Origin: VRUE01 sp963706605
GTDB lineage: Bacteria > Actinomycetota > Thermoleophilia > Solirubrobacterales > 70-9
Assembly: GCA_963706605.1 (NCBI GenBank)
Contig: OY970165.1
Location: 2,170,001 to 2,234,000, forward strand
Length of the DNA stretch: 64,000 nucleotides
Direction: 5' to 3'
In this document: positions 22,727 to 33,619 of the stretch, in pieces
Layout of the letters: the number at the start of each line of letters is the position of its first letter
How positions within the stretch are numbered: position 1 is the stretch's first letter
The notes under the pieces: generated by a model
The model's database searches: none
Seen by the model: the letters and a program-made list of their open reading frames with translations, nothing else
What the model was told of the DNA's origin: nothing
Program-made: the position numbers and the translations under genes

Positions 22727-23559
22727 ATGACCTGGATCGGCTTCCCGGTGGCGATCGCGGTCGGGTTGCTTGTCGTTCCGGCCGGAGTGCGAGGTCTGCT
22801 CGACGCCGGGCTCGTGCGCGAGAACTTCCGCGGTGCGCGGCTCGCCTTTCCGCTCGGCGCGGTGCTGGCGACCGCCGCCCTGGTGGCGTTGGCTCCACTT
22901 GCCTTCCTCGACGACCGTGGCGACCTCAGCCTGCTCGACCCCGAGCTGCGCCGCTGGCTGCCCTACGTGATCGGCGTCGTCTTCCTCGGCTTTCTCGATG
23001 ACTCGTTGGGGCGCGGCGAGGCGGTCGATGCGCCACGCGGCTGGCGCGGCCACGCGCGGGCTTTGCGCGAGGGGCGGCTCTCGACCGGCGCGATCAAGGC
23101 GATCGGGGCCCTCGCCCTCGCCGCCTACGTCGTCTCCGGCCGCGGCCTGGAATCGTGGCGATACCTGGCCGACGTGGCGCTGCTGATCCTCGCCACCAAC
23201 GCCTTCAACCTCCTCGACCTGCGGCCCGGACGGGCGGAGAAGGGGCTGGCGCTGCTCGGCGCCGGACTCTGCCTCGGCGCCTGGACCTTCGCCCCACTGG
23301 ATCTGCTGGGCATCTTTGTCGGCCCGATCCTCGTCGGCGCCTGGTTCACGCTGCGCGAGCGGGCGATGCTGGGAGACACCGGCTCCAACCTGGTCGGCGC
23401 GATCGCCGGGGTCTGGTTGCTGACGACGCTGGGGGGGACAGGGCGTTTGATCGCCCTCGCCTTGGTCGTCGCACTGACGATTTTCGGCGAGTTGCGATCA
23501 ATTTCGAAGACGATCGACTCGGTTCCGCCACTGCGCTGGCTAGACTCGCTCGGCAGAGA

Positions 23560-23563
<4 letters not shown>
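22727..23563 (+). CDS. MraY/WecA-like membrane glycosyl-phosphotransferase homologue
   Basis: 278 residues with about eight membrane segments. VVFLGFLDDSLG and ATNAFNLLDLRPGRAEKG match the Asp-rich and NxxNLxD motifs of the polyprenyl-phosphate GlcNAc/MurNAc transferase family, and MLGDTGSNLVGA the later GDxGS motif. The usual HxH loop is not evident, so substrate and even activity are open. It follows steA-steB closely and overlaps pyrG (ATGA), which suggests a role in envelope building. Confidence 0.75.
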
Positions 23564-25227
<1,664 letters not shown>

Positions 25228-25234
25228 GACGGGT

Positions 25235-25240
25235 TAGCCT
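25235..25240 (+). promoter_or_regulatory. -10 box of the M20 peptidase gene
   Basis: TAGCCT followed by 7 nt and the GTG at 25248; a leaderless start is likely. Confidence 0.45.
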
Positions 25241-25247
25241 GTCCGGC

Positions 25248-26357
25248 GTGGAGAGGCTGCATGAGACGTTCGTCAGGCTCTGCGAGATTCGCAGCCCGAC
25301 CGGGGAGGAGCGCGAGGTCGCCGACACGATCGTTGCCGAGCTGAAGGCCCTCGGCCTCGATGTGAGCGAGGACGACGCGGCCGGGCCGGCCGAAGCGGGG
25401 GCCGGGAACATCGTCGCGCGACTGCCGGGCCGCTCCGACCGCTGGGTGATGTTCTGCGCCCACATCGACACCGTCCCTCACCAGGGCCAGATCGAGGTCG
25501 TCGACGACGAAGGCGTTTTTCGCAGCCGGGGCGAGACGATCCTCGGCGCCGACAACAAGGCCGCGGTCGCGGTCTTCATGGAGCTGGTCGCCCGCCACGT
25601 CACAGAGCCGCCGCCGGTCGGGATCGAGCTGCTGTTGACCGTCGCCGAGGAGCAGGGGTTGCGCGGGGCCAAAGCATTCGACCCAAGCGCCTTGCGGGCC
25701 GAGTGCGGCTTCGTCCTCGACCACGCCAGCGCAATCGGCGAGGTGATCGTCACCTCGCCCACCCAGCAGAAGGTCCTCGCCGACTTCGCCGGCGTGGAGG
25801 CGCACGCCGGGATCCGGCCCGAGGACGGCAGCAACGCGATCGCCGCCGCGGCGGCGGCGATCTCGCGGATGAAGCTGGGGCGGCTCGACGAGGAGACGAC
25901 GGCCAACGTCGGGGTGATCGCCGGCGGCACCTCGGGCAACGTCGTGCCGGGTCACTGCCGGATCACCGCCGAGGCGCGCAGTCTCGGCGCGGATCGGGCT
26001 GCCGCGGTGGCCGGGGAGCTGACCGAGGCCTGCGCCTGGGGTGCCAGCGAGCATGGTTGCGACGTCGACGTTCGGGTCGAGGAGCTGTTCCGCGGCTACG
26101 AGGTGCCGTCCGCGTCGCCTTCGTTGGGACTGGCAGAGGCGGGGCTGCGCCGCGCCGGCTTCGAGCCGCTGCGGACCTCGACCGGAGGCGGTAGCGACGC
26201 CAACGCGCTGATCCTTGCCGGCTTCGATTGTGTGCTGCTCGCCAACGGCACCGATGCCAATCACACGCCGCAGGAGAGCGTCTCGGCGCGCAACCTCGAC
26301 ACGATGCTCGAGGTCTGCGAAGGAATCGTCGCCGAGGCGGCCGCGGTCGCGGAGTGA
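25248..26357 (+). CDS. M20 family zinc peptidase (PepT-like)
   Basis: 369 residues. Zinc ligands are visible in MFCAHIDTVPHQG, LGADNKAAVAVFMEL, TVAEEQGLRGAKAF and VLDHASAIG, with the last ligand in NHTPQESVS. The order fits tripeptidase T-like/YqjE-type enzymes. A dimerisation domain spans about 175-285. Cytosolic peptide cleavage is likely, but the substrate is not certain. The GTG has a -10 box 7 nt upstream; it overlaps the following gene by 4 nt. Confidence 0.85.
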   Translation: MERLHETFVRLCEIRSPTGEEREVADTIVAELKALGLDVSEDDAAGPAEAGAGNIVARLPGRSDRWVMFCAHIDTVPHQGQIEVVDDEGVFRSRGETILGADNKAAVAVFMELVARHVTEPPPVGIELLLTVAEEQGLRGAKAFDPSALRAECGFVLDHASAIGEVIVTSPTQQKVLADFAGVEAHAGIRPEDGSNAIAAAAAAISRMKLGRLDEETTANVGVIAGGTSGNVVPGHCRITAEARSLGADRAAAVAGELTEACAWGASEHGCDVDVRVEELFRGYEVPSASPSLGLAEAGLRRAGFEPLRTSTGGGSDANALILAGFDCVLLANGTDANHTPQESVSARNLDTMLEVCEGIVAEAAAVAE

Positions 26358-27370
26358 GCAGGCGCCTTCAGCTGCGGCGCGGTTTCGTCGTCGGCGAGGA
26401 TCCGCTGACGGTCGAGGTCGACGGGGAGAGGCGGGCCGCCTGGGCCGACACGGGCCTGCTCGGCGAGATGCTGGAGGGCGACGAGGTGGTGGTCAACGTC
26501 GCCGCGCTGGACCTCGGTCTCGGATCGGGGGGCTTTGACGTCGTCCACGTCAACCTGACCCGTGGGCTTGAGGCGGGGGGGCGCGAGGGCGGGCATGTGA
26601 TGAAGCTCAACTACAGCTCCCTCCAGCATGCGGTCGAGCCGGTCGAGCGCTCGTTCGAGGAGACGGGGCGGGGGACGGTGATGCCCGTCTTGGTCCTGCC
26701 GCTGCACGGCCACCTGGCTCCCGCTGTATGGGCAGCGGCTCAGGCAGAGCCCGAAGCAAGGATCGGCTACGTGCAGACGGGGGGTGGAGCCCTACCGGGG
26801 TCTATGAGCCGGGATCTCGCCGAGTTGCGCGAGCGGGGACTGGTCTGCGGTCACGTGACCGCTGCTTCCGCCTACGGCGGCGAGCACGAGGCACTCTCGG
26901 TCGCCGGTGCCCTGGACGCCGCTGCCGAGAGGCTTGGCTGGGAGGCGGCTGTGGTCGGCCCCGGACCCGGCATCATTGGCTCTGAGACCCGCTTGGGCCA
27001 CGGTGGACTGGCGGCGCTCGACAACGCCCACGCCGCGCTGGCACTTGGCCTTCGCACGCTGCTTTCACCCCGCCTCTCCGCCGCCGACCCTCGCGAGCGC
27101 CACCGCGGCGTCAGCCACCACACTCTGACCGTGATGCAGATGCTGCTAGGCGCGGTCGAGGTCGTCGTGCCCGCGGGCAACCCCGTTGTGACGGCGCAGC
27201 TGGCCGAGGCAGCGGCATGGCGCCACAAGCTCGAAGAGGCTCCCGCCGATCTCGCCGGCTACGCCGCCTCGGGTCTCCCGGCCCAGACTATGGGCCGCAC
27301 CCTCGATGACGACCCGCTGTTCTTCGCAGCTCCGCTGGCCGCGGGCGCCGCCTTGCGGCGCGAGGAATGA
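26354..27370 (+). CDS. DUF3866 family protein
   Basis: 338 residues starting with GTG inside the end of the peptidase gene (GTGA). Matches DUF3866 in VNVTALDLGLGSGG-like text, HVMKLNYSSLQHAVEPVE, VLPLHGHLAPAVWA, IGYVQTGGGALPG and RHRGVSHHTLT. Function is unknown; in actinobacteria the gene usually sits beside recombinase xerD and pyrG, as here. Confidence 0.85.
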   Translation: MSRRLQLRRGFVVGEDPLTVEVDGERRAAWADTGLLGEMLEGDEVVVNVAALDLGLGSGGFDVVHVNLTRGLEAGGREGGHVMKLNYSSLQHAVEPVERSFEETGRGTVMPVLVLPLHGHLAPAVWAAAQAEPEARIGYVQTGGGALPGSMSRDLAELRERGLVCGHVTAASAYGGEHEALSVAGALDAAAERLGWEAAVVGPGPGIIGSETRLGHGGLAALDNAHAALALGLRTLLSPRLSAADPRERHRGVSHHTLTVMQMLLGAVEVVVPAGNPVVTAQLAEAAAWRHKLEEAPADLAGYAASGLPAQTMGRTLDDDPLFFAAPLAAGAALRREE

Positions 27371-27395
27371 GCCGCCCGCGGGAGAACCACCCCGC

Positions 27396-28343
27396 ATGGC
27401 AATCGCCGTCGAGCCACGACCGGCCACCGATGCCCGTTTCGAGGGCCTGGTCCTCGACTTCCTCTCCTACCTGGAGCTGGAGCGGGGTCTCTCTCGCAAC
27501 ACGCTCAATGCCTACCGCACCGATCTGCTCCAGTACGGCGGGTTCCTCGGCGAGCACGAAATCGACGCGCTGGCTGCGCGCCCGGCCGACATCGGCGACT
27601 TCCTCGCCGATCTGGCCACGGGCAACGGCCGGCCAGCCTGCTCGGCGGCGACCGTCCACCGCAAGACCGCCTGTTTGCGTTCCTTCTACAAACACCTGCG
27701 CCGCGACGAGCTGATCAGCGACGACCCGACCGCGGCGCTGAGCGCGCCACGACGTGCCAGGAAGCTGCCCCAGGTCCTCAACTACGCCGAGGTGCAGAAT
27801 CTGCTCGCCGCGCCGCGCGGTGACGAGCCGACGACGCTGCGCGACAGAGCGCTGCTCGAGGTGATGTACGCGTGTGGATTGCGCGCCTCGGAGACGATCG
27901 GGCTCGAGCTCGCCGACGTCGACCTGCGTGAGGGTCTGTTGCGGACGCGCGGAAAGGGGTCGAAGGAGCGGATAGTCCCGCTCGGCCGCAAAGCGATCGC
28001 CGCAATCTCCGTCTATCTGCGCGGGGGCCGGCCGAAGCTGGTCGGCGAACGCCACGAGGCGAGGCTGTTCGTCAACTTCCGCGGCGGTCCGCTCAGTCGC
28101 CAGGGGCTCTACAAGATCGTCCAGCGCCACGCTCGCAGCGCCGGACTGGCTGGGCAGATGAGCCCCCACACGCTGCGCCACAGCTTCGCCACCCATCTGC
28201 TGGCAGGAGGCTGCGACCTGCGCGCCGTCCAGGAGATGCTCGGCCACGCCGACATCGCGACGACGCAGATGTACACGCACCTCTCGGGGGAGCGCCTCAA
28301 GGAGGTCTATTTCCAGGCGCACCCAAGGGCCGTCGCCGACTGA
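27396..28343 (+). CDS. xerD: Tyrosine recombinase XerD
   Basis: 315 residues. N-terminal SAM-like domain (FEGLVLDFLSYLELERGLSRNTLNAYRTDL) and catalytic domain with R in YACGLRASETIGL, K in TRGKGSKERIVPL, H and R in SPHTLRHSFATHLL, H in MLGHADIATTQMYTHL and the nucleophile Y in the last. With XerC it resolves chromosome dimers at dif. No extra linker; length is normal. The ATG at 27396 gives the family's usual N-terminus. Confidence 0.93.
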   Translation: MAIAVEPRPATDARFEGLVLDFLSYLELERGLSRNTLNAYRTDLLQYGGFLGEHEIDALAARPADIGDFLADLATGNGRPACSAATVHRKTACLRSFYKHLRRDELISDDPTAALSAPRRARKLPQVLNYAEVQNLLAAPRGDEPTTLRDRALLEVMYACGLRASETIGLELADVDLREGLLRTRGKGSKERIVPLGRKAIAAISVYLRGGRPKLVGERHEARLFVNFRGGPLSRQGLYKIVQRHARSAGLAGQMSPHTLRHSFATHLLAGGCDLRAVQEMLGHADIATTQMYTHLSGERLKEVYFQAHPRAVAD

Positions 28344-28349
28344 CCTCTG

Positions 28350-28392
28350 GCGTTCGCACCTATCCGACATATGGGCGGATAGGTGCGAACGC
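28350..28392. repeat. 43-nt palindrome, copy 1
   Basis: Two exact 17-nt arms (GCGTTCGCACCTATCCG and its complement) around the loop ACATATGGG, starting 7 nt after the xerD stop and ending 19 nt before mutM. A second member of equal length stands at 49442. It may be a terminator or mRNA end-protecting hairpin, or a REP-like mobile palindrome. Confidence 0.75.
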
Positions 28393-28411
28393 GATCGGAT
28401 AGAACTGAGGG

Positions 28412-29326
28412 ATGCCCGAGCTGCCCGAGGTCGAGACCGTCTGCCGCCAGCTCGAGCCGGAGCTGGAAGGGCGGCGGATCGAGCAGCTGGAGGTGCTCGA
28501 CGCGCGCTGGTGCCGCCCACAGCCGCCGGCCGAGCTGGAGGCGGCGGTGTCGGGGAGGAAGATCGTGGGACTGGGTCGACGCGGCAAGTACCTGCTGCTC
28601 GGGCTGGATGGACGGCAGACGCTGGTCATGCACCTGCGGATGACCGGCAACCTGGTGCTTGAGGGCGAGGAGAAGCTCGATCCCTCCGAGGGGATGAGGC
28701 TGTACGAGGGTGAGCGTTCGACCTCGGAGCGCCACCTGCGCGCCCGTTTCCGGCTGGACGGCGGCCGCCAGGTCTGGTTCACCGATCCGCGCCGCTTCGG
28801 CGAGGCGTTCCTGCTTGACGATGTTGACCTCGAGGCGCGCTTCGAGCGGCTTGGGGTCGAGCCGCTTTCCGACGCGTTCACCGCGGAGGAGCTGGGCGAG
28901 GTCGCCGCGGGCCGCACGGCGCCGCTCAAGTCGTTCCTGCTCGACCAGTCGAGGGTCGCCGGGGTCGGCAACATCTACGCCGACGAGGCGTTGTTCCGGG
29001 CGCGGTTGCACCCGCTCTCACCCGCCGGCTCGATGCGGCCCGAGCACCTTGAAGCCCTGCGCGACGGGGTCGTCGCCGCGTTGGAAGCCGGCATCGACGG
29101 CGGTGGCGCCTCGATTGACGACTACCGCGACGGACGCGGTGAGAAGGGCCGGATGCAGGACGAGTTCCTCGTTCACACGCGCGAGGGAGAGCCCTGCCCC
29201 CGCTGCGATGGCACGATCGAGCGGATCGTCGTCTCCGGTCGCTCGACCTACTACTGTCCGGCCTGCCAGGTGCGGCTGCGCCGCCGCCCACGCCGTCGTC
29301 GCCGTCCGGCTCCGCGTTCAACGTAG
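28412..29326 (+). CDS. mutM: Formamidopyrimidine-DNA glycosylase (MutM/Fpg)
   Basis: 304 residues. It begins MPELPEVETVCRQLEPEL, giving the catalytic Pro-2 and Glu-3. Also present are the conserved Lys in GLGRRGKYLLLGL, HLRMTGNL, FTDPRRFGEAF, SRVAGVGNIYADEALFRARLHP and a C-terminal zinc finger CPRCDGTIERIVVSGRSTYYCPACQ. It removes oxidised purines. A basic tail of RRRPRRRRR follows the zinc finger, longer than usual. Confidence 0.95.
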   Translation: MPELPEVETVCRQLEPELEGRRIEQLEVLDARWCRPQPPAELEAAVSGRKIVGLGRRGKYLLLGLDGRQTLVMHLRMTGNLVLEGEEKLDPSEGMRLYEGERSTSERHLRARFRLDGGRQVWFTDPRRFGEAFLLDDVDLEARFERLGVEPLSDAFTAEELGEVAAGRTAPLKSFLLDQSRVAGVGNIYADEALFRARLHPLSPAGSMRPEHLEALRDGVVAALEAGIDGGGASIDDYRDGRGEKGRMQDEFLVHTREGEPCPRCDGTIERIVVSGRSTYYCPACQVRLRRRPRRRRRPAPRST

Positions 29327-29331
29327 AGGTC

Positions 29332-30057
29332 GTGGCCGGCAAAACGCTGAAGACGGAGGCGATCGTCCTGCGCAGCATCCGCTATGGCGAGGCGGACCGC
29401 ATTCTCCATCTGTACTCGGCGGAACGGGGGCGGATCGGGGCGATCGCCAAGGGGGCGCGACGCCCCAAATCCCGCTTCGGCGGCCGTTTGGAGCCATTCT
29501 TCCGGCTCGATCTGCTGCTGCACGAAGGTCGCGGTGAGCTACTCACCGTAACCCAGGTCAACACGGTCGACGGCTATCCACGGTTGCGCTCCGCCGGCGC
29601 GGCGCTGACCGCGGGAGCCCGTGCCTGTGACGCGGTGTTGAGGCTGCTCGATTCGGCAGAGCCCAATCCTCCGGCCTACAACCTGCTCTGCCGCTACCTG
29701 TCGTTGCTCGACGACCCGGCGGCGACGCAGGCGACGGCGCTGCGGACGGCGCTCTCCTTTCGCCTCAAGCTGGCGCTGGCGGCCGGCTTCTCGCCCGAGC
29801 TCGCCTCCTGTACGCGCTGCGGGGAGGGGGAGCACCTGGTCGGCTTCTCGGGCGCGGCCGGGGGGATCGTCTGCGTGAGCTGCGAGGCGGGTTCTTTCCC
29901 GCTCTCCGAGGAAGCGCACCGCTTCATGGTCGACTCGATCGCCAGGCCGCTGTCCGAGGCGCCGGACGCCGGCGAGCGGGAGCTGCGCCAGGTCGAGCGG
30001 GCGGTCGGCGAGACGCTCGAGCACCACGCGCACGTGCAGCTGCGCTCCGCCGCGTAG
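29332..30057 (+). CDS. recO: DNA repair protein RecO
   Basis: 241 residues from GTG, 5 nt after mutM. An N-terminal OB fold (LKTEAIVLRSIRYGEADRILHLYSAERGRIGAIAKGAR) and a C-terminal zinc site: CTRCGEGEHLVGFSGAAGGIVCVSCEAG. RecO loads RecA with RecR/RecF. Normal length. Confidence 0.93.
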   Translation: MAGKTLKTEAIVLRSIRYGEADRILHLYSAERGRIGAIAKGARRPKSRFGGRLEPFFRLDLLLHEGRGELLTVTQVNTVDGYPRLRSAGAALTAGARACDAVLRLLDSAEPNPPAYNLLCRYLSLLDDPAATQATALRTALSFRLKLALAAGFSPELASCTRCGEGEHLVGFSGAAGGIVCVSCEAGSFPLSEEAHRFMVDSIARPLSEAPDAGERELRQVERAVGETLEHHAHVQLRSAA

Positions 30058-30080
30058 GATCGGAGGCCTTGGAGGCCACC

Positions 30081-31079
30081 ATGACTTTTGAGGATCGCGT
30101 ACGAGCCTGGGAGGCCGAGTTCCTCTCCGATCTGGCAACGCCCTCCTATCCCGCCCGCCGTCGCGCCGAGGAGCCCGACAGCCCGCTTCGCACTCCCTTC
30201 CAACGGGACCGCGACCGGATCGTCCACTCGAAGGCGTTCCGTCGCCTCAAGCACAAGACGCAGGTCTTCATCGCTCCCGAAGGAGATCACTACCGCACCC
30301 GCCTGACCCACACGCTGGAGGCCTGCGGCATCGCCCGCACCGTGGCTCGCGCGCTCGGCCTCAACGAGGACCTGACGGAGGCGATCGGGCTTGGCCACGA
30401 CCTCGGGCACCCGCCCTTCGGGCACACCGGCGAGGATGCGCTCGACGCAGCGCTGAGCGAGCGCTGCGGGCACGGGTTCAAGCACAACGTTCACTCGCTG
30501 CGCGTGGTCGACGTGCTGGAGCGGGACGGCCAGGGGTTGAACCTGACCGAGCAGGTCCGCGACGGGATCCTCAACCACACCGGCTCGGACAAGCCGGCGA
30601 CCCTGGAGGGGCGGATCGTCAAGCTGGTCGACCGCGTCGCCTACATCAACCACGACATCGACGACGCGCTGCGAGCGGGGATCCTGCGCCCTGACGATCT
30701 GCCCGCGGCCGAGATCGAGCTGCTCGGCCCGACCGGGTCGGCGCGTATCGACACGCTGGTGCGCGACATAGTCGAGCGCTCCGCCGCTGCCGGCGACATC
30801 GTGCAGAGCGACGAGGTGGGTGGGGCGATGCTGCGGTTGCGCAAGTTCATGTTCGACCGCGTCTACCTGGGGGAGACCGCACGCGCTGAGCACGAACGTG
30901 CGCAACGGGCCCTGAGCGGCCTCTTCAATCACTACATGGAGCACCCCGAGGAGGTGCCGGAGGGAGAGCCGGGGGCGAGCGACTGCCAGCGGGTCGCCGA
31001 CTATCTGGCCGGAATGACGGACCGCTACTGCATCGCCCGTTTTGCGGAGCTGACGATCCCCGAAGCGGCGCGGTTCTGA
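30081..31079 (+). CDS. dgt: Deoxyguanosinetriphosphate triphosphohydrolase-like HD protein
   Basis: 332 residues. HD-domain metal ligands are seen in HYRTRLTHTLEACGIAR and GLGHDLGHPPFGHTGEDAL, with RRLKHKTQVF upstream and VDRVAYINHDIDDA downstream; these mark the dGTPase family. The ATG at 30081 is used because GGAGG at 30072 lies at proper spacing; an in-frame TTG is at 30069. Next to dnaG, the usual actinobacterial arrangement. Confidence 0.9.
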   Translation: MTFEDRVRAWEAEFLSDLATPSYPARRRAEEPDSPLRTPFQRDRDRIVHSKAFRRLKHKTQVFIAPEGDHYRTRLTHTLEACGIARTVARALGLNEDLTEAIGLGHDLGHPPFGHTGEDALDAALSERCGHGFKHNVHSLRVVDVLERDGQGLNLTEQVRDGILNHTGSDKPATLEGRIVKLVDRVAYINHDIDDALRAGILRPDDLPAAEIELLGPTGSARIDTLVRDIVERSAAAGDIVQSDEVGGAMLRLRKFMFDRVYLGETARAEHERAQRALSGLFNHYMEHPEEVPEGEPGASDCQRVADYLAGMTDRYCIARFAELTIPEAARF

Positions 31080-32860
31080 TGGCGCTGATCTCCGAGGAGA
31101 GCCTGGAGCGGGTCAAGCAGGCGGTGGACATCGTCGAGGTGGTCTCGGCCCACACCGACCTGCGCCGCCAGGGCGCCCGCTGGGTCGGTCTCTGCCCGTT
31201 CCACGAGGAGCGGACCCCGTCCTTCTCGGTCGACGCGGGAGAGAAGCTCTACCACTGCTTCGGCTGTGGGGTGGGCGGCGACACGATCAAGTTCGTCGAG
31301 GAGAAGGAGGGGCTCGGCTTCGCCGAGGCGGTGGAGCTGCTCGCCGACCGCTACGGGATCGAGCTGCAGCGTGAGCGCGAGGATCCGCGGGCGGAGGCAA
31401 AGCGACAGCAACGGCGGCGGCTGGGCGAGCTGCTCGACCGCACCGCGACCTTCTACGCGCAGTATCTCTGGGGCTCGGAGGAGGGGGGCAAGGCGCGCGG
31501 GTATTTGGCCGAGCGGGGGCTGGGCGAGGAGACGCTGCGGGCGTTCGCGGTCGGTTTCGCGCCGAGCGCCTGGGACACCGTGCTGCTGCGCGGGCAGCGG
31601 GCCGGCTTCAAGGTTGAGGAGCTGCGTGACGTGGGGCTGGCGCAACGAGGACGGAGCGGCGGCGAGTACGACCGCTTTCGCTCACGGATCATGTTCCCGA
31701 TCCGCGACCGTCGCGGCCGCACGCTCGGCTTCGGCGGGCGCGCGATGCGCTCTGACCAGGGGGCGAAGTACGTCAACACGGCCGAGACCGACTTCTTTCA
31801 CAAGAGCCGCATGCTGTACGGGATCGACCTCGCCAAGGAGGCGATCGCGAAGGTTGGCCGAGCGGTCGTGGTGGAGGGGTATACCGACGTATTGGCGCTG
31901 CACCAGGCCGGTGTCGGCGAGGCAGTGGGCGTGATGGGCACCGCGATCACCGAGGACCAGGTGGCGGCGCTCTCGGGAATGGTCGAGGAGGTGGTGTTGG
32001 CGCTCGACGCCGACTCGGCCGGACAGGAGGCGATGCTGCGGGCGCAGCGGGTCGCAGCGGGGCGGAAGGTTCGGCTGCTCGTCGCGGCGATGCCGGCCGG
32101 GGAGGACCCAGCCGAGATGATGGCCGAGGAGGGAGGCGCCGAGCGTTTCCGGGCGTTGGTCGAGGGGGCGGTCGATCTGCCCGCCTTCCAGGTCGGGCTC
32201 GTGCTGGACGGAACCGACGTCTCCTCGCCGGCAGAGCGCGACCGGGCGCTGAGCGAGGTGGCGCCGATCCTCGCCGGGATGGGGGAGACGGCGAGCCGTG
32301 ACGACCTGGTGCGCCGAGTTGCCGGCAGGCTCGACCTCGAGCCGGCGCTGGTGATGGGCCGGCTGACCGCGGCGCGGGCGCCGAGCGGGGGCGGTGCGGA
32401 ATCGCCCCGGCGAGACGGCGCCCCGGCGCCGGTGACGCCACGGGGTGGTGGCGAGCTGACCTCGCGCGAACGCCGCGAGCGGGCTCTGTTGGCGATGTGC
32501 GTGGCGTTGCCGGACGAAGGCCGGAAGTACCTGGAGCGCCTCACCGACGAGCACCTCTCGCCGAGCGGCGCCCGTGTTGCGGGCTGGCTGCGCGAACACC
32601 CGGAGGACCCGGCGTCGAACCTCCCGCACGACGACGACCAGCTCGCCGGCCTGATCGCAGAGCTGGTCATCCTTGCCCACGACGAGCCCGCTTCGGCCGA
32701 GGCGATGGAGCTCAACTTCCTCCTGCTCGAGCAGCGCCGTCTCGAGTCGCAGATTGCGGCAGCCGGCGAAGCAGACGACTACGAGCGCCGCGCGACCCTG
32801 AGCCGAGAGCGTGCCGCCCTGGTCGAGCGCATAGCCCGGACCGAGCACGTCGGTGGTTAG
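31079..32860 (+). CDS. dnaG: DNA primase
   Basis: 593 residues. Zinc-binding domain CPFHEERTPSFSVD ... YHCFGCGVGGD at about 39-66, RNA polymerase domain with FYAQYLW and GFGGRAM, and toprim motifs VVVEGYTDVLALHQAG, GTAITEDQ and LALDADSAGQEAM. Start overlaps the dgt stop (TGATG). The C-terminal helicase-binding part is present. Confidence 0.96.
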   Translation: MALISEESLERVKQAVDIVEVVSAHTDLRRQGARWVGLCPFHEERTPSFSVDAGEKLYHCFGCGVGGDTIKFVEEKEGLGFAEAVELLADRYGIELQREREDPRAEAKRQQRRRLGELLDRTATFYAQYLWGSEEGGKARGYLAERGLGEETLRAFAVGFAPSAWDTVLLRGQRAGFKVEELRDVGLAQRGRSGGEYDRFRSRIMFPIRDRRGRTLGFGGRAMRSDQGAKYVNTAETDFFHKSRMLYGIDLAKEAIAKVGRAVVVEGYTDVLALHQAGVGEAVGVMGTAITEDQVAALSGMVEEVVLALDADSAGQEAMLRAQRVAAGRKVRLLVAAMPAGEDPAEMMAEEGGAERFRALVEGAVDLPAFQVGLVLDGTDVSSPAERDRALSEVAPILAGMGETASRDDLVRRVAGRLDLEPALVMGRLTAARAPSGGGAESPRRDGAPAPVTPRGGGELTSRERRERALLAMCVALPDEGRKYLERLTDEHLSPSGARVAGWLREHPEDPASNLPHDDDQLAGLIAELVILAHDEPASAEAMELNFLLLEQRRLESQIAAAGEADDYERRATLSRERAALVERIARTEHVGG

Positions 32861-32917
32861 TAGTAGGCAATGAGCCTCAAAAGTCTCGCCGAGGCGACGT
32901 CGCCCATGCCTCGATAG

Positions 32918-32931
32918 CGAACAGATGTTCG
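32918..32931. promoter_or_regulatory. LexA (SOS) box, perfect dyad
   Basis: CGAACAGATGTTCG fits CGAAC-N4-GTTCG exactly. It ends 32 nt before the ATG of the HNH gene and reaches the -35 region of its likely promoter (-10 CAGAAT at 32952-32957, 6 nt before the ATG). Confidence 0.75.
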
Positions 32932-32963
32932 TATCTGTCTGACTCAATCGGCAGAATTCCTGC

Positions 32964-33485
32964 ATGGACAAGCGGTTTCTGGAAGATTGCCTAGCGAAAG
33001 GGATGTCGCTTGAGGCGATCGGCGAGCATGCTAGGAAGCATCCCGCGACGGTGAGCTATTGGCTGAAGAAATACGGCCTTGTCGCCGTCAAGCTGCGTGG
33101 CTCGCGCCGACGCCGGGGTGACGGCGCCAGGACGGCGACTTTCGAATGTCGGCGACACGGTGCCGCCGAGTTCGTCCTCGAGGGACGCGGTTACTACAGA
33201 TGCAAGCGTTGCCGGTCCGCCGCCGTTGCAAAACGCCGGCGGACCGTGAAGAGGAAGCTGGTGGACGAAGCCGGAGGCGCCTGCCTTCTCTGCGGATACC
33301 ACCGCTGGATCGGGGCGTTGCAGTTCCACCATCTCGATCCCAGCCGCAAGGAGTTCCACCTTGGTCAACGCGGCTATTCGCGATCCTTGGCCCGAAGTCG
33401 TGTTGAGGTCAGCAAATGCGTCCTACTCTGCGCCAACTGCCATGCCGAGGTCGAGGGCGGGTTCGCTACTCTGCCGGAGGATTAG
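32964..33485 (+). CDS. HTH/zinc-ribbon/HNH protein under LexA box
   Basis: 173 residues. A helix-turn-helix segment (GMSLEAIGEHARKHPATVSYWLKKYGL), then CRRHGAAEFVLEGRGYYRCKRCRSAAVAKRRR, a zinc ribbon with basic tail, then an HNH domain: CLLCGYHRWIGALQFHHLDPSRKEF and CVLLCANCHAEVE. Both zinc knuckles and the HH of HNH nucleases are intact. The likely role is a small DNA endonuclease. SOS induction is inferred from the operator. Confidence 0.8.
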   Translation: MDKRFLEDCLAKGMSLEAIGEHARKHPATVSYWLKKYGLVAVKLRGSRRRRGDGARTATFECRRHGAAEFVLEGRGYYRCKRCRSAAVAKRRRTVKRKLVDEAGGACLLCGYHRWIGALQFHHLDPSRKEFHLGQRGYSRSLARSRVEVSKCVLLCANCHAEVEGGFATLPED

Positions 33486-33540
33486 CGCACTCTTCCGATG
33501 AGTTGTCGGGTGGGTTGATTGCCTAATCCACTTCGATTAT

Positions 33541-33614
33541 TCCGGGGTAGCTCAATTGGTAGCAGCGCTCGGCTGTTAACCGAGAGGTTGTGGGTTCGAG
33601 TCCCACCCCCGGAG
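33541..33614 (+). tRNA. tRNA-Asn (GTT)
   Basis: A full cloverleaf: acceptor TCCGGGG with CCCCGGA, D-loop, anticodon stem CTCGG/CCGAG enclosing the loop CTGTTAA with anticodon GTT, and T-arm GGGTTCGAGTCCC. CCA is not encoded. Confidence 0.9.
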
Positions 33615-33619
33615 CTTTC

